Part shown: piece by piece, positions 1 through 7,744 of the stretch | Numbering within the stretch: the stretch's first letter is position 1 | How the letters are laid out: every line of letters begins with the position of its first letter | NCBI RefSeq assembly: GCF_900111455.1 | Contig: NZ_FOIE01000003.1 | Span: 248,001 to 312,000, forward strand | Direction: 5' to 3' | DNA length: 64,000 nt | Source of the DNA: Geodermatophilus poikilotrophus | GTDB lineage: Bacteria; Actinomycetota; Actinomycetes; Mycobacteriales; Geodermatophilaceae | Program-made: the position numbers and the translations under genes | The notes under the pieces: generated by a model | Database searches by the model: none | Told to the model about the DNA's origin: nothing | Seen by the model: only the letters and a program-made list of their open reading frames with translations

Positions 1-371
1 GTGAGCAGCGTCCGCTCGCCATCCCGGTGGACCAGCACCGTCGACAGCGGCGCCCGGCCGCGGCGCACCACCGCCGTCTCGACCCCGCGCTCCGCCAGCG
101 CGGCCAGCAGCCCGCCGGCCAGCGGGTCCGCGCCGGCCCAGCCCGCCAGCCGCGCCGGCGCGCCCAGGCCGACCACGCCGGCCGTCACGTTGGCCGGCGC
201 CCCGCCCGCCGTCGTCGTCCGCACCACCCGCTGCTGCCCACCGACGACCAGGGGCGCCGACAGCTGCAGCAGCTGGTCGGCCACCAGCTTGCCCAGCGCC
301 ACCACCGGGCCGGGGCCCGCGGGGCTGGGCCACCGGGCGGTGTCTCCGTGCGGCACGGGGTCAGGGTGCAC
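1..371 (-). CDS. PfkB/ribokinase-family sugar kinase, partial (C-terminus off window)
   Basis: Reading from a GTG at 371 gives about 123 residues of an ATP-dependent carbohydrate kinase of the PfkB family, with the rest beyond the left edge. The N-terminal substrate-binding signature is visible: an aspartate in a hydrophobic stretch (LGKLVADQLLQL), then GGAPANVTAGVVGLG followed by ARLAGWAGADPLAGG. The phosphoacceptor sugar cannot be told because the catalytic end (GAGD motif) is missing. It lies 25 bp downstream of the HD hydrolase on the same strand, so co-transcription is possible. No clear ribosome binding site precedes the GTG, so the exact start is uncertain. Confidence 0.75.
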   Translation of the reverse strand, partial: MHPDPVPHGDTARWPSPAGPGPVVALGKLVADQLLQLSAPLVVGGQQRVVRTTTAGGAPANVTAGVVGLGAPARLAGWAGADPLAGGLLAALAERGVETAVVRRGRAPLSTVLVHRDGERTLL

Positions 372-396
372 CAGGCGGCGACCCGCGCCGGTGGCT

Positions 397-1065
397 TCAG
401 CTCCGGACCGGCATCTCCACCGGGACGGCGGAGCGCTCGGTGCCGGCCGCGGCGACGAGCTCGTCGACGGCCCGCCGCAGCGCGCCGGTGATCGAGGACC
501 CGGGCAGCCGCCCGGCGACCGCCCGCTCGACGCTCGTGTAGTACCAGAGCAGCTCCTCGTGGCCGGCGTTGAACGTCGTCCAGAAGGCCGGCCCGTAGCG
601 GCGGACGTCGGCGGCGATGCACAGGCCGTTGTGCGTCTTGTCGGCCGCGGTGACCAGCAGCGCGTCGGCCGGCTTGGTCGCCAGGCCCTCGACGTAGGGG
701 CGCTTGCGCTCGGGCCAGGTCCCGCTGCGGTTGCCGTCGGCGTCCAGGCCGTCCGAGCAGGCGCGCACGATGTCGGCGACGGCATCGCCGAAGCGCTCCC
801 GGATGTCCGCCAGCACCGCGCCGCCCTGCCCCTCCGGCGCGTCCTCGACCGCGTCGTGCAGCAGCCCGGCGATCGCTTGGTCCTCGTCGCCGCCGTGCTC
901 GAGCACCAGCGCGCTGACGCTCATCAGGTGCGTCAGGTACGGCACCCGCGAGCCCTTGCGCAGCTGCTCGCGGTGGTGCCCGGCGGCGTACTGCAGCGCC
1001 CGGTCGTAGCGCTCGCTCAGCGGCCCGGACCCCATCGCGCTCCGGTTCTCCATAGTCGCGGTCAC
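397..1065 (-). CDS. HD-domain hydrolase, RelA/SpoT-hydrolase-like (possible small alarmone hydrolase)
   Basis: This 222-residue single-domain protein resembles the hydrolase half of RelA/SpoT (MESH1-like). Visible metal-site motifs are an early His pair (about 30-31), H46, the HD motif with its trailing acidic pair in LLHDAVED (H70 D71 ... E74 D75), and AADKTHN further on, comparable to ADRLHN in SpoT. In that family the Mn-dependent enzyme removes pyrophosphate from ppGpp; here that activity is inference. No synthetase or regulatory domains are present. I chose the GTG at 1065 because AGGAGAGGAGAA precedes it; an ATG four codons later is an alternative. The gene follows the ADP-ribosylglycohydrolase-phosphatase gene on the same strand. 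Confidence 0.8.
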   Translation of the reverse strand: MTATMENRSAMGSGPLSERYDRALQYAAGHHREQLRKGSRVPYLTHLMSVSALVLEHGGDEDQAIAGLLHDAVEDAPEGQGGAVLADIRERFGDAVADIVRACSDGLDADGNRSGTWPERKRPYVEGLATKPADALLVTAADKTHNGLCIAADVRRYGPAFWTTFNAGHEELLWYYTSVERAVAGRLPGSSITGALRRAVDELVAAAGTERSAVPVEMPVRS

Positions 1066-1118
1066 CCGTTCTCCTCTCCTCGCAGGACGACGCGATCGTC
1101 GCCGCGACGTCCCGTGGC

Positions 1119-2519
1119 TCATCGGTCACCCCGCTCGAGGCGGGCGAGTGCGGCGGTGAAGCTGTCGTTCCACAGCCCCAGGTGCGGCCAGCGCTCGGCG
1201 ACGTACGCCGTCGCCTCCCGGGCCGACATCCCCTCCTCGCGGACCAGCCAGGCGCGCAGCACCAGCCCGGTCCGCGAGGCGCCGCCGTGGCAGTGCACGA
1301 GCAGCCGGTGCCCCTCGGCGCGCAGCGCGGCCATGTCGTCGAGGACGTCGGCCAGCGTGCCGTCGAGGTCGGCGTTGTGGTCGTCGTCGGCGATGTAGGC
1401 CATCCGGTGCAGCGCGTGCGTGAAGGGGGCGCCGAGCCGGCACAGCGAGATGACGGCGAAGTCCTGCTCGCTGTACCGGGCCCCGTCGAGGTTGCCCGCC
1501 CAGATGCCGGGCAGCACCTCGCGCGGGCCGATCCGCGGGATGGCCCCGGGGTCGTAACTCTGCTGCGCGCCGCCGTCGAGCGCGGCCGCCAGCTGCTGCA
1601 GGTCGGCCAGCCGCCACACCCGCTCGCCGTGGCCGGGGACCCGGCCGTGGACGACCGACGCCCAGCGCATCGGGATGCCGCCCATGCCGTACACCGCCCC
1701 GGCCAGCCCGCCGGCGACCGCGGCGACCGTGTCGGTGTCCCCGCCCAGGTCGACGACCAGCCGCAGCACCTCGGCGAAGTCCCGGCCGTGGCCCAGGGCC
1801 CACACCGCCTGACCGAGCGTCGGCCACACCGCGCCGTTGGACTCGGTCGCCCGCTCCGGCGTCCAGTCCGGTGCGAGCACGGTCGCCCACCGCTCGCGGT
1901 GCCCGCCGGCCACCGACCCCAGGGCCGCCGGGATCGCGGCCAGCGGGTCGCCGCCGTCGAGTGCCACGCGCACCAGCTCGTGGAAGACCGCGCAGCCCTC
2001 GCCGGCCGACGGGTCGCCGTGGGTGAGCGCCGAGATGCGGCGGGCGGCGTCCATGGTCGCCTCGCGGCCGTCGCGGGAGAACCGGATGGCGGCCGGTGTC
2101 GTGCGCATCAGCGAGCCGTTGCCGGCCGCGTGCCCCGAGCGGGCGAAGTGCTCGGTCGCGGCCGTGTCCCAGGCCAGGCCGGAGCCGAGGACGGCGCGGG
2201 TCTGGTTGCCGATGTCGGGCGGGCCGAACTCTGCCCAGGTGCGGAACCGGTCGAAGAGGTCGGCCTCGTCCAGACCGCCGCGCTCCACCAGCGACGTCGC
2301 GACCAGCAGCGCCATCTGCGTGTCGTCGGTGAACTCGCCCGGCTCCCGGCCCAGCGACCCGCCACCGCACATCTCGGTGTGCGCGCCACGGGCCGGGGTC
2401 GGGAAGGCGGCGGAGAACCGCCCGGGCGGGCCGAACTCGAAGGGGGCGCCGAGCGCGTCGCCGACGGCCGAGCCGACCAGCGCGCCGGCGGCACGGGACG
2501 AGCGGTGAATGCGGGTCAC
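1119..2519 (-). CDS. ADP-ribosylglycohydrolase fused to dual-specificity phosphatase
   Basis: A 466-residue two-domain protein. Residues 1 to about 310 are a DraG/ARH-type ADP-ribosylglycohydrolase, with the metal-binding motifs FTDDTQM (D65, D66) and DLGGDTDTVAA (about 258-268). Residues from about 325 are a DUSP-like tyrosine/dual-specificity phosphatase with the CX5R loop HCHGGASRTG (about 407-416). The first domain would remove ADP-ribose from proteins or small molecules; the second would dephosphorylate a protein or a phosphorylated ADP-ribose derivative. The GTG start has GGAGG eight bases upstream. It diverges from an NrtR-type regulator, and NrtR regulators are known to control NAD and ADP-ribose genes including draG-like ones. 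The true substrate is unknown. Confidence 0.88.
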   Translation of the reverse strand: MTRIHRSSRAAGALVGSAVGDALGAPFEFGPPGRFSAAFPTPARGAHTEMCGGGSLGREPGEFTDDTQMALLVATSLVERGGLDEADLFDRFRTWAEFGPPDIGNQTRAVLGSGLAWDTAATEHFARSGHAAGNGSLMRTTPAAIRFSRDGREATMDAARRISALTHGDPSAGEGCAVFHELVRVALDGGDPLAAIPAALGSVAGGHRERWATVLAPDWTPERATESNGAVWPTLGQAVWALGHGRDFAEVLRLVVDLGGDTDTVAAVAGGLAGAVYGMGGIPMRWASVVHGRVPGHGERVWRLADLQQLAAALDGGAQQSYDPGAIPRIGPREVLPGIWAGNLDGARYSEQDFAVISLCRLGAPFTHALHRMAYIADDDHNADLDGTLADVLDDMAALRAEGHRLLVHCHGGASRTGLVLRAWLVREEGMSAREATAYVAERWPHLGLWNDSFTAALARLERGDR

Positions 2520-2607
2520 CCGGACCTCCTGCAGGGGTGGGGGAGGTGCGTTCCCTCACCGGCGTCCGCCACAGCGACCACCCTCCCCGGAGTTAGCTCA
2601 TCCTTGC

Positions 2608-2626
2608 GTCAACTATCAAGTTAGAC
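2608..2626. promoter_or_regulatory. Candidate NrtR operator
   Basis: The divergent 131-bp gap between the ADP-ribosylglycohydrolase and the NrtR-type gene is AT-richer than its flanks. It contains the inverted repeat AACT-ATCA-AGTT inside a longer imperfect palindrome (GTC ... AGAC). The site lies about 25 bp before the NrtR-type gene's GTG, where it could control both promoters. The assignment rests on position and symmetry; I have not compared it with a curated motif. Confidence 0.45.
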
Positions 2627-2650
2627 GAATCCTGCGCTAATGTCGACGGC

Positions 2651-3316
2651 GTGTACCGCGACAGTTCGGGCCGGGCCCTGACCGACTACCCGCGGCCGTC
2701 GGTCGCGGTCGACACGGCCGTCCTCACCGTGCCGGTCGGCGACCCCCGGCTGGCCGTGCTGCTCGTCCGCCGGGCAGGGGAGGAGCGCCGGCCGGAGTGG
2801 GCGCTACCGGGCACCTTCCTGCACGAGGGGGAGACCCTGGCGGTCGCCGTCGGGCGGTCGCTGAGCGAGAAGGCCGGTCTGACGCCGGACGTCGCGCCAC
2901 GTCAGCTGCACGTCTTCGACGACCCGGACCGGGACGACCGCGGGTGGGTGCTGTCCGTCGCGCACGTCGCCGCGCTGCCGTGGCGGGTGGTCGCACCGGT
3001 GGCCGAGGCGCGACCGGAGGAGGTGTGCCTGCGGCCGGTGGACGACGTCCGGGGCCTGCTGTTCGACCACGACGACATCGTGCGGCGCGCGGTGGCCGAC
3101 GTGCGCGCGCGGTACGCCGAGCGACCCGACCCCGACGGGCTGCTGCAGGAGCCCTTCAGGGTCCGGGAGCTCCACCGCCTGCACGAAGCGGTGACCGGCG
3201 GCCTCGGGTACTCGGCGGACACGTTCCGCCGGACCATGCTGCCCCTGCTCGAGGAGACGGAGCGGCGGTCGGAGGGGTCCGTGGGCAAGCCCGCCCAGCT
3301 CTACGTCCGCCGGTGA
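2651..3316 (+). CDS. nrtR: NrtR-type transcriptional regulator (degenerate Nudix + winged helix)
   Basis: A 221-residue protein with a Nudix fold at the N-terminus and a winged-helix segment at the C-terminus ending GKPAQLYVRR, the usual NrtR architecture and length. The Nudix box is broken at catalytic positions: PGTFLHEGE has T55 where the signature glycine sits, and RSLSEKAG carries S70 and K74 in place of two signature glutamates. It should therefore bind, not hydrolyse, an NAD-related ligand. NrtR proteins use ADP-ribose or related nucleotides as effectors to control NAD salvage and ADP-ribose genes. It is divergent from the ADP-ribosylglycohydrolase gene, the probable target. The start is GTG with no clear Shine-Dalgarno, perhaps leaderless. 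Confidence 0.82.
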   Translation: MYRDSSGRALTDYPRPSVAVDTAVLTVPVGDPRLAVLLVRRAGEERRPEWALPGTFLHEGETLAVAVGRSLSEKAGLTPDVAPRQLHVFDDPDRDDRGWVLSVAHVAALPWRVVAPVAEARPEEVCLRPVDDVRGLLFDHDDIVRRAVADVRARYAERPDPDGLLQEPFRVRELHRLHEAVTGGLGYSADTFRRTMLPLLEETERRSEGSVGKPAQLYVRR

Positions 3317-3358
3317 GCCGTCCGGGGACCACGGCCGAACGCGGACTCGGCGCCTGCG

Positions 3359-3994
3359 TCAGGCGCTGACCTCCTCGTGCGTGTTCACCCCGGGGATGCG
3401 CCGCACCGAGCCCCAGCCGAAGCGGGCCCACACGACCAGCAGCGCGGCGCCGGCAAGCGACCCGAGGGTGTCGCGGAAGAGGTCGCCGTTGGTGTCGTCG
3501 TTGTCCTCGGAGAGCTGCGTCCCGAACCACGCGTCCGACCGCCACTCGAACAGCTCCCACAGCGCGCCGACGGCGATGCCGAGGGCCGCGGTGACGACGC
3601 CGATGCCGACGTAGTGCCGAAGGTGCGTCTCGTCGCGGGGGTCCGGGACGACGTCCAGCCGGGCGAGCGCGATGTAGACGACCGGGGACGTGAGCATCGG
3701 CAGGGTGAAGTGCACCAGGTCGTCGAAGCGGACGAACTCGTCGTAGAGGCCGAGCGTCTCGCCGAACCCCTGCAGCGCCATGCCGAGGGTCAGCGACAGG
3801 TCGTAGAGCCGGGGCAGGTTCACCAGCCGGGCGACGAGCGTGATGCTCCCCAGTGCGACCAGCAGCGCGGCCGACCCCCACTGCCCGCTCGCCGCGTACC
3901 CCGCGGCCCCGGCGAAGATCGCCAGCCGCAGGACGTCGATGCCGTCCCTGACCACCGGCGTCCAGTCACCCATCAGCAGCGTGCGCCCGTCCAC
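3359..3994 (-). CDS. DUF2238 (YjdF-like) integral membrane protein
   Basis: A 211-residue polytopic membrane protein of the DUF2238 family. Typical family features are the stretch LYDEFVRFDDLVHFTLPML, the helix ending in ALWELFEW, and the acidic DTNGDLFRDTLGSLAG before the last membrane span. I count about five hydrophobic segments. Its biochemical role is unknown. The stop converges on the NrtR-type gene, and a 7-bp hairpin at 3350-3366 overlaps the stop codon. The GTG at 3994 and an ATG at 3973 are both possible starts; neither has a convincing ribosome binding site. Confidence 0.75.
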   Translation of the reverse strand: MDGRTLLMGDWTPVVRDGIDVLRLAIFAGAAGYAASGQWGSAALLVALGSITLVARLVNLPRLYDLSLTLGMALQGFGETLGLYDEFVRFDDLVHFTLPMLTSPVVYIALARLDVVPDPRDETHLRHYVGIGVVTAALGIAVGALWELFEWRSDAWFGTQLSEDNDDTNGDLFRDTLGSLAGAALLVVWARFGWGSVRRIPGVNTHEEVSA

Positions 3995-4179
3995 GTCGAC
4001 GCACTACCCGCCGGGGACGGCGCACGCTCGCCGTGTGCGACGCCGCGTCACCGGGCTCCGCCGTCACCCAGGCGATCGGGGGACGGCGGCGTCCGGGCCG
4101 CGCGGACCGCTGTGCCCTGGTGCTGCACTGTCCGCAGCCGGCCCGAGCCGGCCAGGGGACCGCAGGACGGGAGCACGGC

Positions 4180-4554
4180 GTGACCGATCGCGAGCTCGAG
4201 CCGACCGCCGCGAGCAGCAGCCGGACGGTGCCGTGCACCAGCCATGCGGCCGGCCACGCCGTCCACCCCACCCGCGTGCTGCTGTGCGACACCAGCCCGG
4301 ACGACGCCTGGACGCCGGTCGTCGTCATGGGCGCCGTCGGGGACGTGCTGACCGTCGCCTGCGGCGCGGAGCTCCGCCGCTACCGCAACCACGGCACCGG
4401 CGGCCTGCTGGACCTGGTCGACGCCACCGGCCCCGACGCGCTGCTCAACGAGCGGTACGGACTGCTCTTCCTGCGCTCCTGGCCGCAGGACGCCGCAGCG
4501 GTGTTCTCGCTGCAACCGGCCGACCAGCCGCCGCACCCCTGCCGCCACGGCTGA
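4180..4554 (+). CDS. Hypothetical protein
   Basis: A 124-residue open frame I do not recognise. I start it at the GTG preceded by GGGAG; the frame stays open for another 49 codons upstream, but that part reads like non-coding sequence. The middle (VLLCDTSPDDAWTPVVVMGAVGDVLTVAC) looks globular with regular hydrophobic spacing, and the end is proline- and histidine-rich. There is no signal peptide or membrane span. Neighbours give no functional clue. Moderate confidence that it is translated. Confidence 0.45.
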   Translation: MTDRELEPTAASSSRTVPCTSHAAGHAVHPTRVLLCDTSPDDAWTPVVVMGAVGDVLTVACGAELRRYRNHGTGGLLDLVDATGPDALLNERYGLLFLRSWPQDAAAVFSLQPADQPPHPCRHG

Positions 4555-4730
4555 CTCCTAAGGCGTGAGACCGCCCCGCCACGGTCCACCGGGTGCACGC
4601 AACCACCGTTGACGTTCGAACGCCTTCCGTGACGGGGCGCGACCGCCGACCGGTCGACGTCCACCCCGGGAGGTGGGGGACGCCGCGCCACAGCCCGTCC
4701 CCGCACAGGCACGACAGGGGGAGTGGGAGC

Positions 4731-5091
4731 GTGGCCCTGACGGGTGTCCAGCACATCGATCGTCGCTACCGGACCTTCCGCATCTCGTGGGCCACCCGGC
4801 TGCGCCTGCGCTGGTACGCCCGCACCGGCCGCCGGGCCGGCCTCCCGGGCAGGGTCAGCGTCGCCTCGACGCCCGTCTCGGCCGAACTCGTCGCCGAGTA
4901 CGGCGAGGCCCGGCGAGCGGGAACGCACCCGCTGCCTCGTCGACACCCACCCCGCCGACGTCCGGCTCGGGCAGATGGACGCCGAACTGCGCACCCTGCG
5001 TGCCACGCTCGAGCGCCAGACGCAGGACGCCGACCGCATGCCCAAACGCCCGCGCCGGCCTGGCTCGCCGCCGCTACTCCCGGCGAAATGA
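4731..5091 (+). pseudogene. Possible frameshifted small gene
   Basis: A GTG preceded by GGGGGAGTGGGA opens a frame starting VALTGVQHIDRRYRTF and rich in basic residues, which runs well until about position 4915 (AELVAEYGEARR). From there the plausible coding frame is the +1 frame, reading ERTRCLVDTHPADVRL, then GQMDAELRTLRATLERQ, a likely coiled-coil tail, and ending at 5091. A single base change near 4910-4925 would join the two into one protein of about 118 residues. I do not know the family. It could be a decayed gene, a sequencing error or a chance pairing of frames. Confidence 0.35.
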
Positions 5092-5673
5092 ACCTGCCGG
5101 ATTCCACGACTCGCGAGCGCCGGGCCATCACCCACCAGCGTTCGGTGGTCGCAACCCGCGCCGTCCTGGAGCCGATCGCGATCCACCCTCGGTTCATTGC
5201 GGCGACTGCCACCCCGGCCGGGACGACGGCCGATGCCGGACCGGTCGACCGGCAGCGAGCGCTCGGCTTGAGGCGAGCACGAGCGGTGCTCGAGGAGCTC
5301 GTTGCTCTCGGCGTCCCGAGGGCCTCCTTGACCGCCGTCGGCCTGGCTGGCGCTTCCCTGGGTGTGTCCAGGACCAGGACGCCGCCGGCCAATCGCTGCC
5401 CGGTCCTGCTGCGGAGAACCGCAAGTGATCCTCATGCTCGAGGACGGGACGACCGGGGCCTCTGCGAGTGAGGCGCCGCTCGCGGCGACCAGACCTTGAT
5501 GCGCTGGCGGCCTGAGTGACGAGGAGAGACGCACGAGGCAGCGCCAGATCCGTCCTACCGCGTTTCGGCACTCGAACGTGCCACGGTCCTCGCGTCCAAC
5601 CCGGGCCGCGCGATGTCAGGCCACTGTTGTCGCAACCGCCGGCCCCGATCACCACCGCCCCTTGGGGGAACAC
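5092..5673. other. Gene-poor stretch, no supported feature
   Basis: About 580 bp without a convincing gene on either strand. Codon-position composition is irregular and the sequence is less GC-rich than most of the window. Together with the broken gene before it and the lower-GC gene after it, this looks like decayed or imported DNA. I see no repeat, tRNA or att-like site in it. Confidence 0.5.
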
Positions 5674-6324
5674 ATGTCGCAGTCGACTCACGCGCCGGCC
5701 GACCCGCAGGGGAGCGCCCCGCAGCCGCCGGCCAAGAAGCCCTTCTACAAGCGGGCCTGGTTCATCGTCATCGCAGTGCTCGTCGTCATCGCCATCGCCC
5801 AGGGCGGCGGCGGAGACGGGGAGTCGGCATCCTCGCCCGCTGACTCGTCGACCGGCGATGCAGCCTCTGCTCCCGCTGTGGACATGCCTGCTGCGGAGCC
5901 CCCAGCCCCTCAGGCCCCGGCCCCTGAGACCCCGGGCATCGGTGAGCCTGCCGCTGACGGCAAGTTCAACTTCATCGTCAACGGCGTTGACTGCAGTGCT
6001 ACGGAGATCGGCAGCGAGTTCCTGAGTCAGAAGGCTCAAGGTCAGTTCTGCATCGTCGACCTGACCATCACCAATGTCGGCGACCGGGCACAAAGCTTCT
6101 TCGGCGACAACGCCACCTTGCTTAACGAGCAGGGTCAGCAGTTCTCGGCCGACAGCGAGGCTGCGATCTACCTCGAGGACTCGTCCTCGCTCTACGAGGA
6201 GATCAACCCCGGTAACACGCTGGCCAGCAAGGTCGTCTTCGACGTTCCTGCGGGCACGGTGCCGACCTCGATCGAACTCCACGATTCCGCCTTCTCCGGC
6301 GGCGTCACCGTCAACCTGCAGTAG
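5674..6324 (+). CDS. Membrane-anchored DUF4352-like extracellular protein
   Basis: A 216-residue protein: about 25 Pro/Lys-rich cytoplasmic residues, one membrane span (WFIVIAVLVVIAIAQ, about 27-41), a 50-residue Pro/Ala/Ser linker, and a C-terminal beta-sandwich resembling DUF4352. Typical traits are VDLTITNVGD, LLNEQGQQF, INPGNTLASKVVFDVP and the closing IELHDS. Two cysteines (VDCSA and QFCIV) are placed where family members often have a disulphide. The ATG was chosen because GGGGGAA precedes it. More A/T-ending codons than in its neighbours hint at acquisition. Function unknown; probably a surface adhesion or stress protein. Confidence 0.75.
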   Translation: MSQSTHAPADPQGSAPQPPAKKPFYKRAWFIVIAVLVVIAIAQGGGGDGESASSPADSSTGDAASAPAVDMPAAEPPAPQAPAPETPGIGEPAADGKFNFIVNGVDCSATEIGSEFLSQKAQGQFCIVDLTITNVGDRAQSFFGDNATLLNEQGQQFSADSEAAIYLEDSSSLYEEINPGNTLASKVVFDVPAGTVPTSIELHDSAFSGGVTVNLQ

Positions 6325-6429
6325 ACCCGACCCTGGCAGCCTCTTCGCTCACATGGCGGGAGCCCTCGGCGTCTGACAACGGGTCGAGAAACCTGGCTGT
6401 CGCCGCACTCCTGCCGCTGATCACCCGTC

Positions 6430-6485
6430 GAGATCGCCGATCTCGCACGGCTACAGCGTCGTAGTCGTGCAAGATCGGCGATCTC
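6430..6485. terminator. Bidirectional hairpin terminator
   Basis: A 24-base inverted repeat (6430-6453 with 6462-6485, loop of 8) pairs at all but two positions, one of them a possible G-U wobble. It lies between the converging DUF4352-like and NlpC/P60 genes and has no T-tract, as is usual for high-GC actinobacterial terminators. Confidence 0.75.
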
Positions 6486-6499
6486 GCCGGATCGAGGGG

Positions 6500-7018
6500 T
6501 CAGGCGACCCGGCGGGCGCCCGCGTAGCTCGGCATCGAGTCGACGTTCACGACCGACACCGGCTTGCCGGCGCTCGAGGAGTGCACCATCTGGCCGTTGC
6601 CGATGTACATGCCCACGTGCGAGACCGGGCTGTAGAAGAACACCAGGTCGCCCGGCTTGAGGTTGGCCTTCGACACCGGGGTGCCGAACGTCGACTGGGC
6701 CTTCGAGGTGCGCGGGATGGAGACGCCGGCCGCCTTGTAGGCGAAGCTGGTCAGCCCCGAGCAGTCGAACCGGTCGGGACCGGTCGCGCCGTAGAGGTAC
6801 ATGTCACCGCGCTGGGCCAGCGCGGTGTCGACGGCCTTCTGCGCGGCGCTGCTGGACGCGGCGGCCGGGGCCGGGGCCGCGGCGAGCACCGGACCGGCCG
6901 CCCCACCGACAGCGGCGGAGGCAGGGAGGGGGGAGAGGGCGATCCCGGCGCCGGCGATGGCGGCGACGGCGACACCGCGGAACGAGCGACGAGCGAAGGA
7001 CGTGCGGGCAGTCGTCAT
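6500..7018 (-). CDS. Secreted NlpC/P60 peptidoglycan endopeptidase
   Basis: A 172-residue exported cell-wall hydrolase. Residues 1-36 form a signal peptide (twin Arg near 10-11, hydrophobic core, cleavage after ASA), then an Ala/Pro/Ser linker, then the NlpC/P60 domain from about 60. Catalytic residues are visible: C86 in DCSGLT, H134 in SHVGMYIG and the polar third residue H146 in QMVHSSS. Such enzymes cut gamma-D-Glu to meso-diaminopimelate type peptide links during wall remodelling. No SH3 or coiled-coil targeting domain is present, so it is a minimal form. A c-di-AMP riboswitch lies directly upstream, which ties expression to osmotic or cell-wall signalling. Confidence 0.92.
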   Translation of the reverse strand: MTTARTSFARRSFRGVAVAAIAGAGIALSPLPASAAVGGAAGPVLAAAPAPAAASSSAAQKAVDTALAQRGDMYLYGATGPDRFDCSGLTSFAYKAAGVSIPRTSKAQSTFGTPVSKANLKPGDLVFFYSPVSHVGMYIGNGQMVHSSSAGKPVSVVNVDSMPSYAGARRVA

Positions 7019-7044
7019 CGACGACGGTTCTCCTGTTCTCCACG

Positions 7045-7175
7045 ACCGCCTACCGGGTTAGCTGACGGGTTCGGACGGGGGAGTCGCCCGGCGCGACGAG
7101 GTCGCGCTTCACCCCAGTGCTGCGGTGGGTCCCCGGCCTGCGCAACGGTCATCGACCGGTGCACGGTTCGGCGGC
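7045..7175 (-). promoter_or_regulatory. c-di-AMP riboswitch (ydaO/yuaA type)
   Basis: On the minus strand the leader of the NlpC/P60 gene carries the conserved blocks of the ydaO class in order: GCAGGCCGGGGACCCA, then GGGGTGAAGCGCG, then CCGAACCCGTCAGCTAACC and GGTAGGCGG, ending about 27 bases before the ATG. This class binds two c-di-AMP molecules and usually turns off genes for wall hydrolases and ion transport. In actinobacteria it is often found before NlpC/P60 or Rpf genes, as here. The 5' boundary is approximate. Confidence 0.85.
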
Positions 7176-7504
7176 GTCCGGCGGGTGTCACAAGGTCAGC
7201 GACGCGGGCCCTCCGGACGGCGCGAGGCTAGGGGGGCCCTTCGGCCCTGTTCAAAGCGAGGACCGGGATCCGGACGACAGCCGGCTCGAACCGCGACACG
7301 CCGCGCTGACCACCACGGATGCCGCTGACGGCCCGCAGGTCGGCCTGGAGAACGCGCTGGTCAGGCCGTTATCGAAAAGTTGCCTCGACGACGGAGAGCC
7401 GGAGCGCACGGTGTGGGGTCGGCTGCGGACAGCTCCGGGGGCGTCGTGGTTGGGGTGGCTGTTCCCCGGGCACGACAGAGGTAACCGACCCAAGGAGGAA
7501 CACC
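7176..7504. other. Intergenic region between divergent genes
   Basis: About 330 bp that must hold the promoter for the riboswitch-led NlpC/P60 transcript on the minus strand and that of the small gene at 7505 on the plus strand. I could not pick out convincing -35/-10 boxes, and I see no gene here. Confidence 0.4.
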
Positions 7505-7675
7505 ATGGCCGGCATGTTGAGGAAGGTCCTGGCCTCGGGGCTCGCGGCGAAGGTCATCCAGGAGGCCAGCAAGCCGCAGAACCAGGCGAAGATCAAGGAG
7601 TTCATCGCCAAGATGGGCGAGCAGAACAAGAAGCAGGGCGGCGGCCGGGGCTACGGCCGCGGGCCGGTGCGCTGA
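7505..7675 (+). CDS. Small basic hypothetical protein
   Basis: A 56-residue protein starting at an ATG with a strong AAGGAGG six to eight bases upstream. It has an amphipathic helix-forming body (residues 1 to about 42: RKVLASGLAAKVIQEASK then KIKEFIAKMGEQNKK) and a Gly/Arg-rich tail GGGRGYGRGPVR. The RG-rich end suggests nucleic-acid binding, but that is inference. It stands alone and is followed by a strong terminator, so it is probably a monocistronic gene. Confidence 0.7.
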   Translation: MAGMLRKVLASGLAAKVIQEASKPQNQAKIKEFIAKMGEQNKKQGGGRGYGRGPVR

Positions 7676-7693
7676 CCGTTCCGCGCTGACCGC

Positions 7694-7730
7694 ACGGCGA
7701 CCCCCGCTCGCACCGGGCGGGGGTCGCCGT
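7694..7730 (+). terminator. Hairpin terminator
   Basis: A perfect 14-bp stem (7694-7707 with 7717-7730, sequence ACGGCGACCCCCGC) with a 9-base loop lies 19 bp after the small gene at 7505-7675. Confidence 0.8.
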
Positions 7731-7744
7731 CATGCTCGGGGACC

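Noticed and set aside
2651-3316. Catalytically active Nudix hydrolase
   Set aside because: Two glutamates and one glycine of the Nudix box are replaced and a winged-helix tail is present, so a regulator is the better call.
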